From: Butyrivibrio sp. LC3010
Lineage (GTDB): Bacteria > Bacillota > Clostridia > Lachnospirales > Lachnospiraceae
Length of the DNA: 64,000 nucleotides
Assembly (NCBI RefSeq): GCF_000424385.1
Contig: NZ_AUJU01000006.1
Location: 124,001-188,000, forward strand
Direction: 5' to 3'
Positions 51,882-60,720 of the stretch are shown here, piece after piece. Position 1 is the stretch's first letter. The number at the start of each line of letters is the position of its first letter. Under the pieces are notes generated by a model. It ran no database searches and was not told where the DNA came from. It worked only from the letters and a program-made list of their open reading frames with translations. Both the position numbers and the translations under genes were made by a program.

Positions 51882-53700
51882 TGTCTTCTCCTCCTCCCTG
51901 AATCTGAATGTCATAAATTCTTCGATATAATCCGTTCTTATCAAGAAGCTCTTCGTGTTTTCCTTCCTCCACAAGCTCTCCGTGACTAAGAACAATTATA
52001 TGATCAGCATGCATAAGTGTAGTAATTCTGTGCGAAATGATGATAGTAGTTGCCTGTCCGGCATTCTTATCAAGCGCAGCCCTTATCTTTGCATCAGTTT
52101 CCGTATCAACTGCAGATAAGGAATCATCAAATATCATGATAGGCGGCTCTGAAACAAGCATCTGAGCTATGGCAGTTCTCTGCTTCTGTCCACCTGAAAG
52201 TGTTACACCGCGCTCTCCAACAAATGTATCATAGCCCTCATCAAAGTTACGTATGGTCTCATCAAGTGAAGCCATCTTTGCAGCTTTCCTGATATCCTCC
52301 ATCTTTGCGGACTTCTTGGTGATTCCGATATTCTCATAAAGGGTTCTTGAGAAAAGGAATGGCTCCTGCAAAACAAGACCAATATTTTTTCTAAGATAAT
52401 GCATCTTAATATCTCTGATATCTACTCCGCCGACAGTGATACTTCCGCCATCCTCCGGCAGGTTATATAGTCTGTCAAACAAATACATGAGGGTAGATTT
52501 ACCTGAACCTGTTCCTCCGAGAACCCCCAGCGTCTCTCCGGCTTTTATCTTAAAGCTGACCTTTTTAAGTATTTCCGTGTTACCATTTTCGAATGAAAAG
52601 CTTACATTCCTAAACTCTATATCTTTATCAAGAGGCGGTGTTATTGCATTTTCTTTATCGTTCTCCTCCTCAGAATTCATGATGTATCTTAACCTGTCTA
52701 TGGAAACTCCGGCCTTACTCATATCTGAAATAACACGGCCAAGCATACGTACCGGCCAGGAGATCATGGCATTATAGGATACAAAGGCTATAAATTCGCC
52801 CACTGTGATGTTGCCCTGAACGCAGAATATCGTACCCATTACTACAACAGCCATTCCCTGCATTCCTGATATCATGTCATTAGATGTCCAGAATGCAGCC
52901 AGAAGTCTCATAAGTCTGATCCACATTTTGGTGTATTCTTTATTTTTGGTCTCAAAACGTTCACGTTCAAACTTCTCTCTGCCAAATGCTCGTACAACCC
53001 TGACTCCCGTAAGGTTTTCCTGTGCAATTGCCGATAATTTTCCCTCTTCAATATCCGCGTTCTCAAAAGCCCTTCCTATCTTATTATGGAAAAAGAATGA
53101 GTACAGAACGATTAAAGGAATAAATACCAGTGACACTATTGATAGCTTTAAATCTATCTGCAGCATAAAGTTTACAGCCAGTATCAGCATGATCATTATT
53201 CTGAAAAGTGATGTAATCTGCTCTGACAGAAACATTTTAATGGTCTCAACATCAGAAGTGCATCGCTGAATAATATCTCCGGTATGATTCTCAGAATGCC
53301 ATGCAAAGGGCAGATGACAGATATGTTCAAAAAGAACATCCCTCATTCTGCAAATAAGCTTTTCTGCCGCCATGGAATTAAAAAGCTTATTAAAATATCT
53401 GAAGCATGCACATAAAAATGCTATCGCAAATACTATAAGTGCGATTACGAATATATGTGTCTTAAGATATTCCTTTCCTCCTGACAGATTTACAATAATT
53501 TGCATATATACCGGCATCTCTGACTCGGCATCTCCAAGCAGGTAGTCTACCGTATACTGAATGATCTTAGGGTTTACCATATCCAGAAACGCCACGCCAA
53601 TTGAAAAGATCACTCCCAGCAGGAAAAAATGTACACTTCCCTTTAGATAAAACAGGACCAGTGATGTTTTAGTAGGAAATTTTTCTTTAGTATTTTTCAT
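51874..53700 (-). CDS. ABC exporter half-transporter, first subunit
   Basis: Membrane domain plus ATPase of the same exporter. The ATG at 53700 directly follows GGAGGAGGACT and gives 608 residues. Six helices lie in the first 310 residues. The membrane part has HSENHTGDIIQRCTSDVETIKMFLSEQ, typical of YfiB/YheI-like proteins. ATPase motifs are GGTGSGKSTLM, the signature LSGGQKQRTAIAQ and IMIFDDSLSAVD, in which the usual catalytic Glu after Walker B Asp is Asp. A substituted catalytic residue in one half is normal for heterodimeric exporters such as BmrCD and TM287/288. Confidence 0.92.
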   Translation of the reverse strand: MKNTKEKFPTKTSLVLFYLKGSVHFFLLGVIFSIGVAFLDMVNPKIIQYTVDYLLGDAESEMPVYMQIIVNLSGGKEYLKTHIFVIALIVFAIAFLCACFRYFNKLFNSMAAEKLICRMRDVLFEHICHLPFAWHSENHTGDIIQRCTSDVETIKMFLSEQITSLFRIMIMLILAVNFMLQIDLKLSIVSLVFIPLIVLYSFFFHNKIGRAFENADIEEGKLSAIAQENLTGVRVVRAFGREKFERERFETKNKEYTKMWIRLMRLLAAFWTSNDMISGMQGMAVVVMGTIFCVQGNITVGEFIAFVSYNAMISWPVRMLGRVISDMSKAGVSIDRLRYIMNSEEENDKENAITPPLDKDIEFRNVSFSFENGNTEILKKVSFKIKAGETLGVLGGTGSGKSTLMYLFDRLYNLPEDGGSITVGGVDIRDIKMHYLRKNIGLVLQEPFLFSRTLYENIGITKKSAKMEDIRKAAKMASLDETIRNFDEGYDTFVGERGVTLSGGQKQRTAIAQMLVSEPPIMIFDDSLSAVDTETDAKIRAALDKNAGQATTIIISHRITTLMHADHIIVLSHGELVEEGKHEELLDKNGLYRRIYDIQIQGGGEDIA

Positions 53701-53765
53701 AGTCCTCCTCCATAAACGCAAGTTTATATATTTAGTTTTGTCGGATTCGGATACCGTAACATGTG

Positions 53766-54500
53766 CTAACGGTAACCGGTTCCAACCTTCTTTTGACGAA
53801 TCCCTATAATTACAAGTGGTACTGTATTTTTCCCGGTACCGTTTACTGCATCTGTAAGGCTTGCGTAACTCCCCTGCCTTGTATAAGATCCATCCGCTTT
53901 TTTGCAGTAAATATTATGAATATAAAATCCATCCGCTTCCTTTGATATACATACAGTGTGGAGCTGGGAATTAATATTGCTTTTATCCCAGTAAAATGTC
54001 ACGATAAACGCCGTATATCTGTCTCCCAATTCATTGATAATATCTGTTCGTCTTGTTGTGATCTTAGCAACCTCGTACCCTTTTTTCTTAAAAAACTGAT
54101 AAGGTGCTCTGGGTGTTATTCCGAAACCACCCTTTAAAGTGATTCCGGTCTGCTCATAGTATTTGATAAGATAAGTCATAGGAGTCCCCTTATCTCCAAG
54201 AACCTTAAGAGCATTATAAGTAGCAATAATTCCGCATCCAGAGTAGGAAATATTGGATTTTTTGTGACTCCCAAACAGCACTTTCCCCCAATCTGACTGG
54301 TTTTCTATCAAATCCTTGCCCTCAAGCAAATGCCGACACTCACCTGCAAGAAGTTCCTGATTTTCCTCATAGTGAACATCTCTTATCCTTTTCTTAACAG
54401 GTCCTGTGATAACCGATATTCCAGTAAAGAACATCAACACAACTGTATTGGGGATATATGATGGAATTAATTTTTCAAAAAACTTTCCTATTTTTGACAT
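53766..54500 (-). CDS. C39-like cysteine peptidase fold protein with N-terminal membrane anchor
   Basis: 244 residues. One hydrophobic segment (about 12-33) suggests anchoring. The rest resembles C39-type papain-fold domains: SGCGIIATYNALKVLG with Cys89, LHTVCISKEADGFYIHNIY with His181 and Asn196 as a possible triad, and ALT-type helix TPMTYLIKYYEQTG. It lies 65 bp upstream of the ABC exporter pair in the same direction, so it may process or modify something that the exporter moves, or it may be independent. It also seems to have cut into the PilZ remnant at its 5' side. Catalytic activity is inferred. Confidence 0.65.
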   Translation of the reverse strand: MSKIGKFFEKLIPSYIPNTVVLMFFTGISVITGPVKKRIRDVHYEENQELLAGECRHLLEGKDLIENQSDWGKVLFGSHKKSNISYSGCGIIATYNALKVLGDKGTPMTYLIKYYEQTGITLKGGFGITPRAPYQFFKKKGYEVAKITTRRTDIINELGDRYTAFIVTFYWDKSNINSQLHTVCISKEADGFYIHNIYCKKADGSYTRQGSYASLTDAVNGTGKNTVPLVIIGIRQKKVGTGYR

Positions 54501-54545
54501 AAACTTTCACCACTATATAAATTATTCTTTACAGCTATTTACAGT

Positions 54546-54819
54546 TTCTCTTTTGCTTGGAAAGACCACAGCTATAAAAAATGGAGACAGTTTTACCCTC
54601 TCTTTTAAGCCTGAGGGATTTGCCAAGGCAATTGAGGTACCTTTTGTTGTTGTAAGATGCTTTAATATGGGAACTTACAGCGCAGTTGGCTGCAAAATGC
54701 GTGGAATCGATTCACGGCTTATGAGTTATATCATTTCTCTTAAGAAGCGAAAAGAAGAGTATAGAAAAATTCAATCCCAGTCTAAAATTATTGTAGATGA
54801 TAAATCAGCTACAGCATAA
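54546..54819 (+). pseudogene. Remnant of a PilZ-domain protein (C-terminal half)
   Basis: About 90 codons on the plus strand read as the second half of a PilZ cyclic-di-GMP receptor: VSLLLGKTTAIKNGDSFTLSF, EVPFVVVRCFNMGTYSAVGCKMRGIDSRLMSYI and the closing basic helix LKKRKEEYRK. The N-terminal half with the cyclic-di-GMP-binding RxxxR and the D/N-x-S-x-x-G motif is missing. The frame does continue upstream, but that part is antisense to the C39-like gene and has no PilZ features. No ribosome binding site is found for an internal start. Confidence 0.6.
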
Positions 54820-54871
54820 ACAGATATTGCTTATTGCTATATCTGATTTTATAAAATGGAATTAAATCAAG

Positions 54872-54908
54872 GTATGAAAAAGGAGTTGGCTTTATAAGAC
54901 AACTCCTT
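54872..54908 (-). terminator. Intrinsic terminator after the 99-residue gene
   Basis: Perfect 9-bp arms AAGGAGTTG/CAACTCCTT (54880-54888, 54900-54908), followed on the minus strand by five T, 10 bp past the stop. Confidence 0.8.
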
Positions 54909-54918
54909 ATTTCTATTC

Positions 54919-55218
54919 TCAGCCCGCTGCAGGTACTAATTCGTCTATAACTTCAGGACTTTCGGTTTCTTCATTTGCAATTATTTCGTCAGTCTTACGA
55001 GGAGCTCTTACCCCAAAGCTTCCTTCGTATCTCTGCTCCTTGAGAATCTTGCGAATCGCCGCCAGATCCTTGCTCATGTCTTCACGCCTCTTGCATACTA
55101 CTGTAGGCACGCTTCCGTTCCCCATCTCTACAATGTAGCCGGCATCACCGAGTATCTTCTGAATCTTAAGTTTGTCCGTTGTACGAATCTCTGCAGGTGT
55201 CCTGTCTTCTCTCCCCAC
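54919..55218 (-). CDS. Hypothetical 99-residue protein
   Basis: GTG start at 55218 with AGGAGG 6 bases upstream. Not recognised. The first 70 residues are charged, with a short alpha/beta pattern (LKIQKILGDAGYIVEMGNGSVPTVVCKRREDMSKDLAAIRKILKEQRY). The tail is acidic and probably disordered. No signal peptide or membrane segment. A strong terminator follows, so it is its own transcript. Confidence 0.65.
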   Translation of the reverse strand: MGREDRTPAEIRTTDKLKIQKILGDAGYIVEMGNGSVPTVVCKRREDMSKDLAAIRKILKEQRYEGSFGVRAPRKTDEIIANEETESPEVIDELVPAAG

Positions 55219-55459
55219 TACAAACCTCCTATGAATCTTAATTAGCAGAATTTGTGTTTTTGTTACTATCTACCACAAAATATAGCACATGAAGGATAAC
55301 TTTGCAATGATAGGTAATTCTTTAACAATCTAAAAGCCGCATGTTTTCTGCTATTTCGCCTCACGTGATACGTCAATTCGTTAATTTTTATTTTTTGTTC
55401 ACAAAATGCCCATCATATCTTAAGAAACATAACACTTTTGCTTAATAAAACAGCCATAT

Positions 55460-55487
55460 TTTGGACATAAATTTGTCTTATCATAAT
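55460..55487 (+). promoter_or_regulatory. Promoter of small RNA candidate 2
   Basis: TTTGGA (55460-55465) with a 16-bp spacer, or TTGGAC (55461-55466) with 15, precedes CATAAT (55482-55487). Transcription would begin near the base of the first hairpin. 55219-55459 is otherwise empty AT-rich sequence. Confidence 0.5.
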
Positions 55488-55597
55488 CACATCAGAGATG
55501 AAGAACATCTTCTGAACCCCAAAAAACTTTTTTCATACAACATGGCCATGCGACTCCCCATCGCATGGCCACCTCCCATTAATGGGGATTTTTTAAT
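55488..55597 (+). ncRNA. Small RNA candidate 2 (C-rich, anti-Shine-Dalgarno)
   Basis: Homologue of the RNA at 27890-28020. Stem 1 TCAGAGATG/CATCTTCTGA (55492-55500, 55506-55515, one bulge). Single-stranded CCCC followed by AAAACTTTTTTCATAC-type sequence (55516-55538). Stem 2 GGCCATGCGA/TCGCATGGCC (55544-55553, 55561-55570) has the loop CTCCCCA. ACCTCCC (55571-55577) is complementary to ribosome binding sites. A short CCC/GGG hairpin with six T forms the terminator (about 55574-55596). Its end runs into the opposite-strand 3' end of the C1 protease gene. Loop and linkers are conserved with copy 1 while the 10-bp stem is completely different, which is what selection on RNA structure looks like. 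Confidence 0.7.
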
Positions 55598-57311
55598 TTT
55601 TCCCAACAGTATAAGCCTTAACAAAAAAATCCTTATCTGTCTGCTTTATCATGAAATTACCGGTTAAATCCTGTAGATAACTGTATCCGCTTGCTGTGTT
55701 AACGGTATGTATCGCACCCATATTATGCTGCCATTCGTCCTTGTGCGCCTCAGTGGTGTAATCCATTGCTTTTTCATATATAAGCTTCGTCTTTTTACCG
55801 GGACGAATTACTATTAGATACTCTTTCCCTGCCTGCACTTCGAGGGGGTTATCCAGCTTAAAAGTATGAAAACCACCTGTGACTGCCTTGCATTTCATTC
55901 TGGCCACCGGCTTTTCAATTTTTGTAAGATCAACATAAGAAAAGTCCGCAAGTTTTCCCATGTCGTTTGCTTCGTCAAACCTTCCGATCATTTCTGCCAG
56001 CACCTTAGCATTATCTTCGTCTATCTCCTTTTTGGATACCTCATAGACACTTATCTCATCATCAGACGCAGTACTCATTGTAAAATAACCAATAGCAGAA
56101 AGCACCTCATCACCTTCCGGAGTGAAGCTTATTCCATAGGCTGCATTATTATTATCATACATATATACTACATTTTTCTGATCCTTTATCGGATCGTTTA
56201 TCTGAGTTATAAATCCTGCGTACTGATAGTTCCTGTCATACCAGCTATCATCTTCCGGCATGGCTGAGCTGTAGGCTACGACATTGTTGCCCGTAAGTAT
56301 TTTATCCTCATAGGACAGATAAAAATATCCCTGGGCACCGCTTTTTGTCCCCCAGCTGTTCTTACATATAAACGCACCATCAATGCCGGGTTTAGTGATA
56401 AAGTTTTGAGCAGGATAATCATCATTCCACCCTACAATCAAAATCTCGTGATCAGCATAATTCCCGTTGCCATAATCCTTGTAATCATAAAGTGCTACCT
56501 TTTTCCCTGTCCAAAATTCGTCATCTGAACATATACTTGCCGTAACACTTCCATGCTCCATTATCATCCGCTTGATGATGTCTCTGTTTTTTGCGGTCGC
56601 CGGAACTTCAAGTACATCCTGAACATGACAAAATGACTCATATGCATCTGTCGGAACGTCAGCATTCTGAGCATAAAAATCACTTACTCCTTTGATAACA
56701 TGAAGTGAATCACTGTCCTCATCTTCCACCGGACCCTTCCAGGCAGTAAGTACCGACAGTGAATAATCTGTAACTCCACCTACAGACAGATAACCGGTAT
56801 CATATTTACCGAGAAGACTATCGTTATTTATGAAAACAAATTCCCGATAATCATTCTCAATACCGCTGAATTCTTTTCCTGAAGCCTTATGCATATTGTA
56901 GTAGGCCCCATGCTTCTCAGACAGATTTAAACTGTCAGCTGAAAGATTATCATGGTGCCTTAAAAGATCACTCTCAACAGCTCCTATTGCTGCATAATTC
57001 CAGCACATAGCAGATATCCCCTGGTTTCTTACGGGCGTTACATAGTCCCTGCCTTCCACCTGATCAGAACTGTAAAAAGAAGGCAATTCACCATCCGATA
57101 TCACCGATTTATAATCGCACTCAGTGCCATCGATGTTCTCCTCAAGATCTTCATCATCGTCGATCACAATGGCTTCGCTTACAGTCAGCTCGGGAATATC
57201 TATCGGTATGACAGTTTTGGTATCTTCATAGGTAAATGCACAATTTGTAGCAAAATTTAATACCGCCACTGAAACTACGCTTACAGTGACGGCTGATTTT
57301 TTTCTTATCAT
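55593..57311 (-). CDS. Secreted C1-family (papain-like) cysteine protease
   Basis: 572 residues. Signal peptide or N-terminal anchor (MIRKKSAVTVSVVSVAVLNF), an acidic segment, then a C1A peptidase domain (about 85-350). The oxyanion Gln97 and catalytic Cys103 are in RNQGISAMCWNYAAIGAVES, His288 in NYADHEILIVGWNDD and Asn318 in ICKNSWGTKSGAQGYFYLSYED. The C-terminal 210 residues form a beta-rich domain of the kind often paired with C1 enzymes in gut Firmicutes. It likely degrades extracellular proteins. Single gene, with GAGGG 4 bases before the ATG. Confidence 0.92.
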   Translation of the reverse strand: MIRKKSAVTVSVVSVAVLNFATNCAFTYEDTKTVIPIDIPELTVSEAIVIDDDEDLEENIDGTECDYKSVISDGELPSFYSSDQVEGRDYVTPVRNQGISAMCWNYAAIGAVESDLLRHHDNLSADSLNLSEKHGAYYNMHKASGKEFSGIENDYREFVFINNDSLLGKYDTGYLSVGGVTDYSLSVLTAWKGPVEDEDSDSLHVIKGVSDFYAQNADVPTDAYESFCHVQDVLEVPATAKNRDIIKRMIMEHGSVTASICSDDEFWTGKKVALYDYKDYGNGNYADHEILIVGWNDDYPAQNFITKPGIDGAFICKNSWGTKSGAQGYFYLSYEDKILTGNNVVAYSSAMPEDDSWYDRNYQYAGFITQINDPIKDQKNVVYMYDNNNAAYGISFTPEGDEVLSAIGYFTMSTASDDEISVYEVSKKEIDEDNAKVLAEMIGRFDEANDMGKLADFSYVDLTKIEKPVARMKCKAVTGGFHTFKLDNPLEVQAGKEYLIVIRPGKKTKLIYEKAMDYTTEAHKDEWQHNMGAIHTVNTASGYSYLQDLTGNFMIKQTDKDFFVKAYTVGKN

Positions 57312-57409
57312 TTATCCCTCTATAATATCTAAAAATCGTTCCCTCAACATCTTGTAATTTCTTTAACGCTATAATTAAACACGTTAAAGAATCCTGCGTC
57401 CGGAAATAC

Positions 57410-58495
57410 TTATATGGAAATCTTTCTAAATCCTCCAACTTTCTTTGATGCCAGATTTGAAATCAGTCTCGCAGGATATTTGTATATAAGATGACATAAA
57501 AAGCATATAAAGTAAATAACTATTACAGTAATTATCATATGCACTATCATTATTAAAGGATTACCCTTTGCAAATTTCTCAATTTGGAAAAATCCAAGAA
57601 ATCTGAGATGCAGAATGTATACGGTCAGTGAAGCTGATGCAAGTTTATTAATTACCTTATTCTGCTTTATATTCAGGTTTAAAAAGATCATCACAATAAT
57701 AGCCGCTTCTGCAATGATAAACGGGTTACTATAATTCCACGCTATAGTATCATATATTTTTTTCCCCTGCCTTATTCCGTCAAGGAATGCCCATGCCATA
57801 TCAAGGCAGAGACAGATGAAATATCTTGGGAACAGATTGCCATTTGATGGCAGCTTGCTGTCAGATAGGTCTCTGATAAAAGCTCCGATAATGTACAAAA
57901 GTATGAAATTCACAATGGTATATCCCGCCTGTGATCCCTCCAGTCCTATAGTGCTGCTGCCGTTAAGCTGTCTGCCGGACCAATATATAAGCACATCGAT
58001 AAATGTGGGATATACAGAGAAAAAGAAAAATGAAAATGCTAAAAGTATTCTCTTTCCTGCAGTATTAAGCGCCTTCCACATCACATTAATAAACGGAGAA
58101 ATCATGTAAAGCGCAATAAATACATATATATACCAGTTGGAAGAAAACAAAAATTCAAATAAAGTATCGATTGTCACACTTCCGGGAATCAATATTTTTT
58201 CAATAAAAAATGCAAGAATTGCAAACACTGCTACCTGCATGAGCAGCCCTGCCGGCTTAAAAAAGTCTCTAATGTTCGACCTGCTTAAGAAATATCCTGA
58301 TATCAGTACAAAAACATTAACTGCACAGATACTCAGTGATTCCAGAAAAACAAGAATAAACTGATTTATACTGTTGTCAGGAGCTATGTAAAACGCTCCA
58401 TCTGTATTACTGTTATAATGAAGAACTATTACCCCACATGCTGCTATTAGTCTCAATAATTCGATATTTGTCTGTCTTGTTGATACTTTCTCCAT
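57410..58495 (-). CDS. Acyltransferase 3 family membrane protein
   Basis: 361 residues with about ten membrane helices. The start NIELLRLIAACGVIVLHYN has the conserved R and H of acyltransferase-3 enzymes, which O-acetylate or succinylate polysaccharides, peptidoglycan or antibiotics. YISPFINVMWKALN and YILHLRFLGFF near the end also fit the family. The ATG at 58495 (6 bases after TAGGG) is preferred over one at 58501. No glycosyltransferase neighbours suggest its acceptor. Confidence 0.88.
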   Translation of the reverse strand: MEKVSTRQTNIELLRLIAACGVIVLHYNSNTDGAFYIAPDNSINQFILVFLESLSICAVNVFVLISGYFLSRSNIRDFFKPAGLLMQVAVFAILAFFIEKILIPGSVTIDTLFEFLFSSNWYIYVFIALYMISPFINVMWKALNTAGKRILLAFSFFFFSVYPTFIDVLIYWSGRQLNGSSTIGLEGSQAGYTIVNFILLYIIGAFIRDLSDSKLPSNGNLFPRYFICLCLDMAWAFLDGIRQGKKIYDTIAWNYSNPFIIAEAAIIVMIFLNLNIKQNKVINKLASASLTVYILHLRFLGFFQIEKFAKGNPLIMIVHMIITVIVIYFICFLCHLIYKYPARLISNLASKKVGGFRKISI

Positions 58496-58692
58496 AACCA
58501 TCCCTATTCCGTATTATTTTGCTTATAAATCTTTTGATTTCTTGAACACAAATTATAATAAAGTTCAGAAATCAGTATTTATCTTAAGAATTATAACATA
58601 AAGAATAGTCAGGGGAATTTAAAATACTATAATAAGTATTGATTCAAACACAAGCTTTAACTATATTAAAAATGATCAAGTATATTTCATCG

Positions 58693-58721
58693 TTTACTTT
58701 CGAACTTTAACGTGATATAGT
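58693..58721 (+). promoter_or_regulatory. Promoter of the DAHP synthase gene
   Basis: TTTACT (58693-58698), a 17-bp spacer and TATAGT (58716-58721). The transcript would have a leader of about 50 nt. No tryptophan or tyrosine attenuator was recognised in it. Confidence 0.6.
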
Positions 58722-58778
58722 GAAGAGCGTAGGTTCAGCTTTGAATCTAACAATTTTGTTCATCGGAGGTTTTCAACA

Positions 58779-59807
58779 ATGTCTTTTCAATATATACAGC
58801 AGCTTCCCTCTCCCGAGGAAATAAGAGATGAATTCCCTTTATCCAATAAGCTTATTGAGCTTAAGAAAACAAGGGATAAGGAAATTGCAGACGTTTTGAC
58901 AGGTACAAGTGATAAATTCCTTGTCATTGTCGGTCCCTGCTCTGCTGATAACGAAGATGCAGTCTGTGACTATGTTTCAAGACTTGCAAAAATCAATGAA
59001 ACTGTAAAAGAGAAACTGATAATCGTTCCCAGAATATATACAAACAAGCCCCGCACAACCGGTGAAGGCTACAAAGGCATAACTTCCCAGCCAGATCCTG
59101 AGGGAAAAACTGATTTCCGCGCAGGACTTATTGCCATGCGCCACATGCAGATCAGAGCAATTGAGGAATCAGGCCTGACTGCTGCCGATGAGATGCTTTA
59201 CCCTGAGAACTGGGGATATGTAGAAGATATTCTTTCCTATGTAGCAATCGGAGCACGTAGTGTTGAAGATCAGGAGCACCGCATGGTTGCAAGCGGTTTT
59301 GGTGTTCCGGCAGGCATGAAGAACCCCACCAGCGGAACTTTAAGTGTCATGCTCAATTCAGTATATGCCGCTCAGCTTCCTCATTCCTTCGTTTACAGAG
59401 GATATGAAGTAAAAACAAGTGGTAATCCGCTCTCTCACTGTGTTCTTCGCGGATCTCAAAATAAGCACGGTCAGTCACAGCCTAATTATCACTATGAAGA
59501 TCTCAGTCTTCTTGCTTATCTGTACGCTGAGCGCGATATTAAGAATCCTGCTGCCATTATTGATGCTAATCACAATAATTCAGGTAAGAAATTCAAGGAA
59601 CAGATCCGTATTGTAAAAGAGGTTCTTCATTCCAGAAGTCAGAACAAAAATATAAGCGAACTTGTAAAGGGTGTAATGATCGAGAGTTACATCGAAGAAG
59701 GTTGCCAGAAAATCGGAGAAGGAATCTATGGAAAATCCATCACTGATCCCTGCCTTGGATGGGATGATACAGAGCGTCTCCTCCTTGATATCGCTGATTT
59801 GGTTTAA
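58779..59807 (+). CDS. 3-deoxy-7-phosphoheptulonate synthase (class I, AroG type)
   Basis: Joins phosphoenolpyruvate and erythrose 4-phosphate, the first step of aromatic amino-acid synthesis. Family segments are VGPCSADNEDAV, PRIYTNKPRTTGEGYKG, GLIAMRHMQIRAIEESGLTAADEMLYPE, GARSVEDQEHRMVASGFGVPAGMKNPTSGT, RGSQNKHGQSQPNY and IIDANHNNSGK. 342 residues matches AroF/G/H proteins. Several normally invariant stretches have substitutions (EGY for VGW, SQN for GGK, NHNN for SHAN), a common variant in Clostridia. GGAGG lies 9 bases before the ATG. Confidence 0.93.
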   Translation: MSFQYIQQLPSPEEIRDEFPLSNKLIELKKTRDKEIADVLTGTSDKFLVIVGPCSADNEDAVCDYVSRLAKINETVKEKLIIVPRIYTNKPRTTGEGYKGITSQPDPEGKTDFRAGLIAMRHMQIRAIEESGLTAADEMLYPENWGYVEDILSYVAIGARSVEDQEHRMVASGFGVPAGMKNPTSGTLSVMLNSVYAAQLPHSFVYRGYEVKTSGNPLSHCVLRGSQNKHGQSQPNYHYEDLSLLAYLYAERDIKNPAAIIDANHNNSGKKFKEQIRIVKEVLHSRSQNKNISELVKGVMIESYIEEGCQKIGEGIYGKSITDPCLGWDDTERLLLDIADLV

Positions 59808-59819
59808 TATTAATGTTTT

Positions 59820-59850
59820 AACGGGGCTGCATGAGCAACCCCGTTTTTTA
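59820..59850. terminator. Intrinsic terminator after the DAHP synthase gene
   Basis: Arms AACGGGGCTGC/GCAACCCCGTT (59820-59830, 59835-59845; one mismatch), followed by six T on the plus strand. It also overlaps the 3' edge of the convergent recombinase gene. Confidence 0.85.
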
Positions 59851-60720
59851 ATGCGTTCTATTATAAACATCTCTTATATAGTCACGATTTTCCTTAGCAT
59901 ATCTGACCGTTGAGGTGGGACTTACATGTCCCATCATTATCTGTACAGCTTCTATATCTGCTCCACGCTCAACAAGATGCGCTGCAAAGCTGTGTCTTAA
60001 AGCTTCAGGAGTAATCGGCACTTCGATTCCCGCCTGCAGGGCATATTTTTTAACTAATTTCCATACTCCCTGCCTGCTCATGGCTTCTCCCTGATAATTG
60101 ATAAAAAGCAGCTCTTCGTCAGTACTCTTTATCAGATGTCTTCTTCCATCCTGAAGATACCTCGTCAGTACAGACTTAGTCCTTCTGTCAAAAGGAATTA
60201 TCCTCTCTTTTTTATCCGAGATGCAGAGAATATTTCCAAGCTGCATATCAATATCAGAAACCTTTGCACTTATAAGCTCTGAAACCTTTATCCCAGTCGC
60301 ATACATTAGTTCCAACATAGCTGAATCACGCTGTCCCTTGGCAGTTCTGGTATCAGGCATACCAAGAAGTTCCTCGATCTGTGTTCTTGTAAGAACGTTT
60401 GCCTTAGGAAGCTCTACCTTAGGGGCAGTCAGATTCTCAGTGGCATCAATATTAATTATCTTATTTTTTACCAAATATCTGAACAATGCTTTTATTGAAA
60501 CTATATTTCTGGCAATTGTCGCAGAGGAATAACCTTTCCCTGAAAGATTATCAAGATGAGCCTTTAGCACTTTTTCCGTTATCTCAGAAATTTCAGAAAT
60601 CCCGCTTTTCTGCAGATAATCCTGTAGCTTTTTGATATCGCAGCTATAGGATTTCATAGTGCTCTGGCTCATTTTTCCGGATAATTTACATTCAGTTATA
60701 AAGTCCTGAATCTCTTTCAT
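59848..60720 (-). CDS. XerC/XerD-like tyrosine recombinase with altered active site
   Basis: 290 residues, with an N-terminal SAM-like core-binding domain (about 1-90) and C-terminal catalytic domain. Alignment by eye to XerD gives Lys145 (ATGIKVSEL) in place of the first catalytic Arg and Glu239 (TPEALRHSF) in place of the His of HxxR. The second Arg (242), His265 (MMGH) and nucleophile Tyr274 remain. Weak or altered activity is possible. Its 4-bp ATGA overlap with lysA makes it part of a housekeeping operon rather than a mobile element, and no attachment site is seen next to it. Confidence 0.9.
   Translation of the reverse strand: MKEIQDFITECKLSGKMSQSTMKSYSCDIKKLQDYLQKSGISEISEITEKVLKAHLDNLSGKGYSSATIARNIVSIKALFRYLVKNKIINIDATENLTAPKVELPKANVLTRTQIEELLGMPDTRTAKGQRDSAMLELMYATGIKVSELISAKVSDIDMQLGNILCISDKKERIIPFDRRTKSVLTRYLQDGRRHLIKSTDEELLFINYQGEAMSRQGVWKLVKKYALQAGIEVPITPEALRHSFAAHLVERGADIEAVQIMMGHVSPTSTVRYAKENRDYIRDVYNRTH

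Noticed and set aside
59848..60720. Integrase marking a mobile element or prophage
   Set aside because: The gene overlaps lysA in a housekeeping operon, and no attachment site repeats, cargo genes or composition change were seen.
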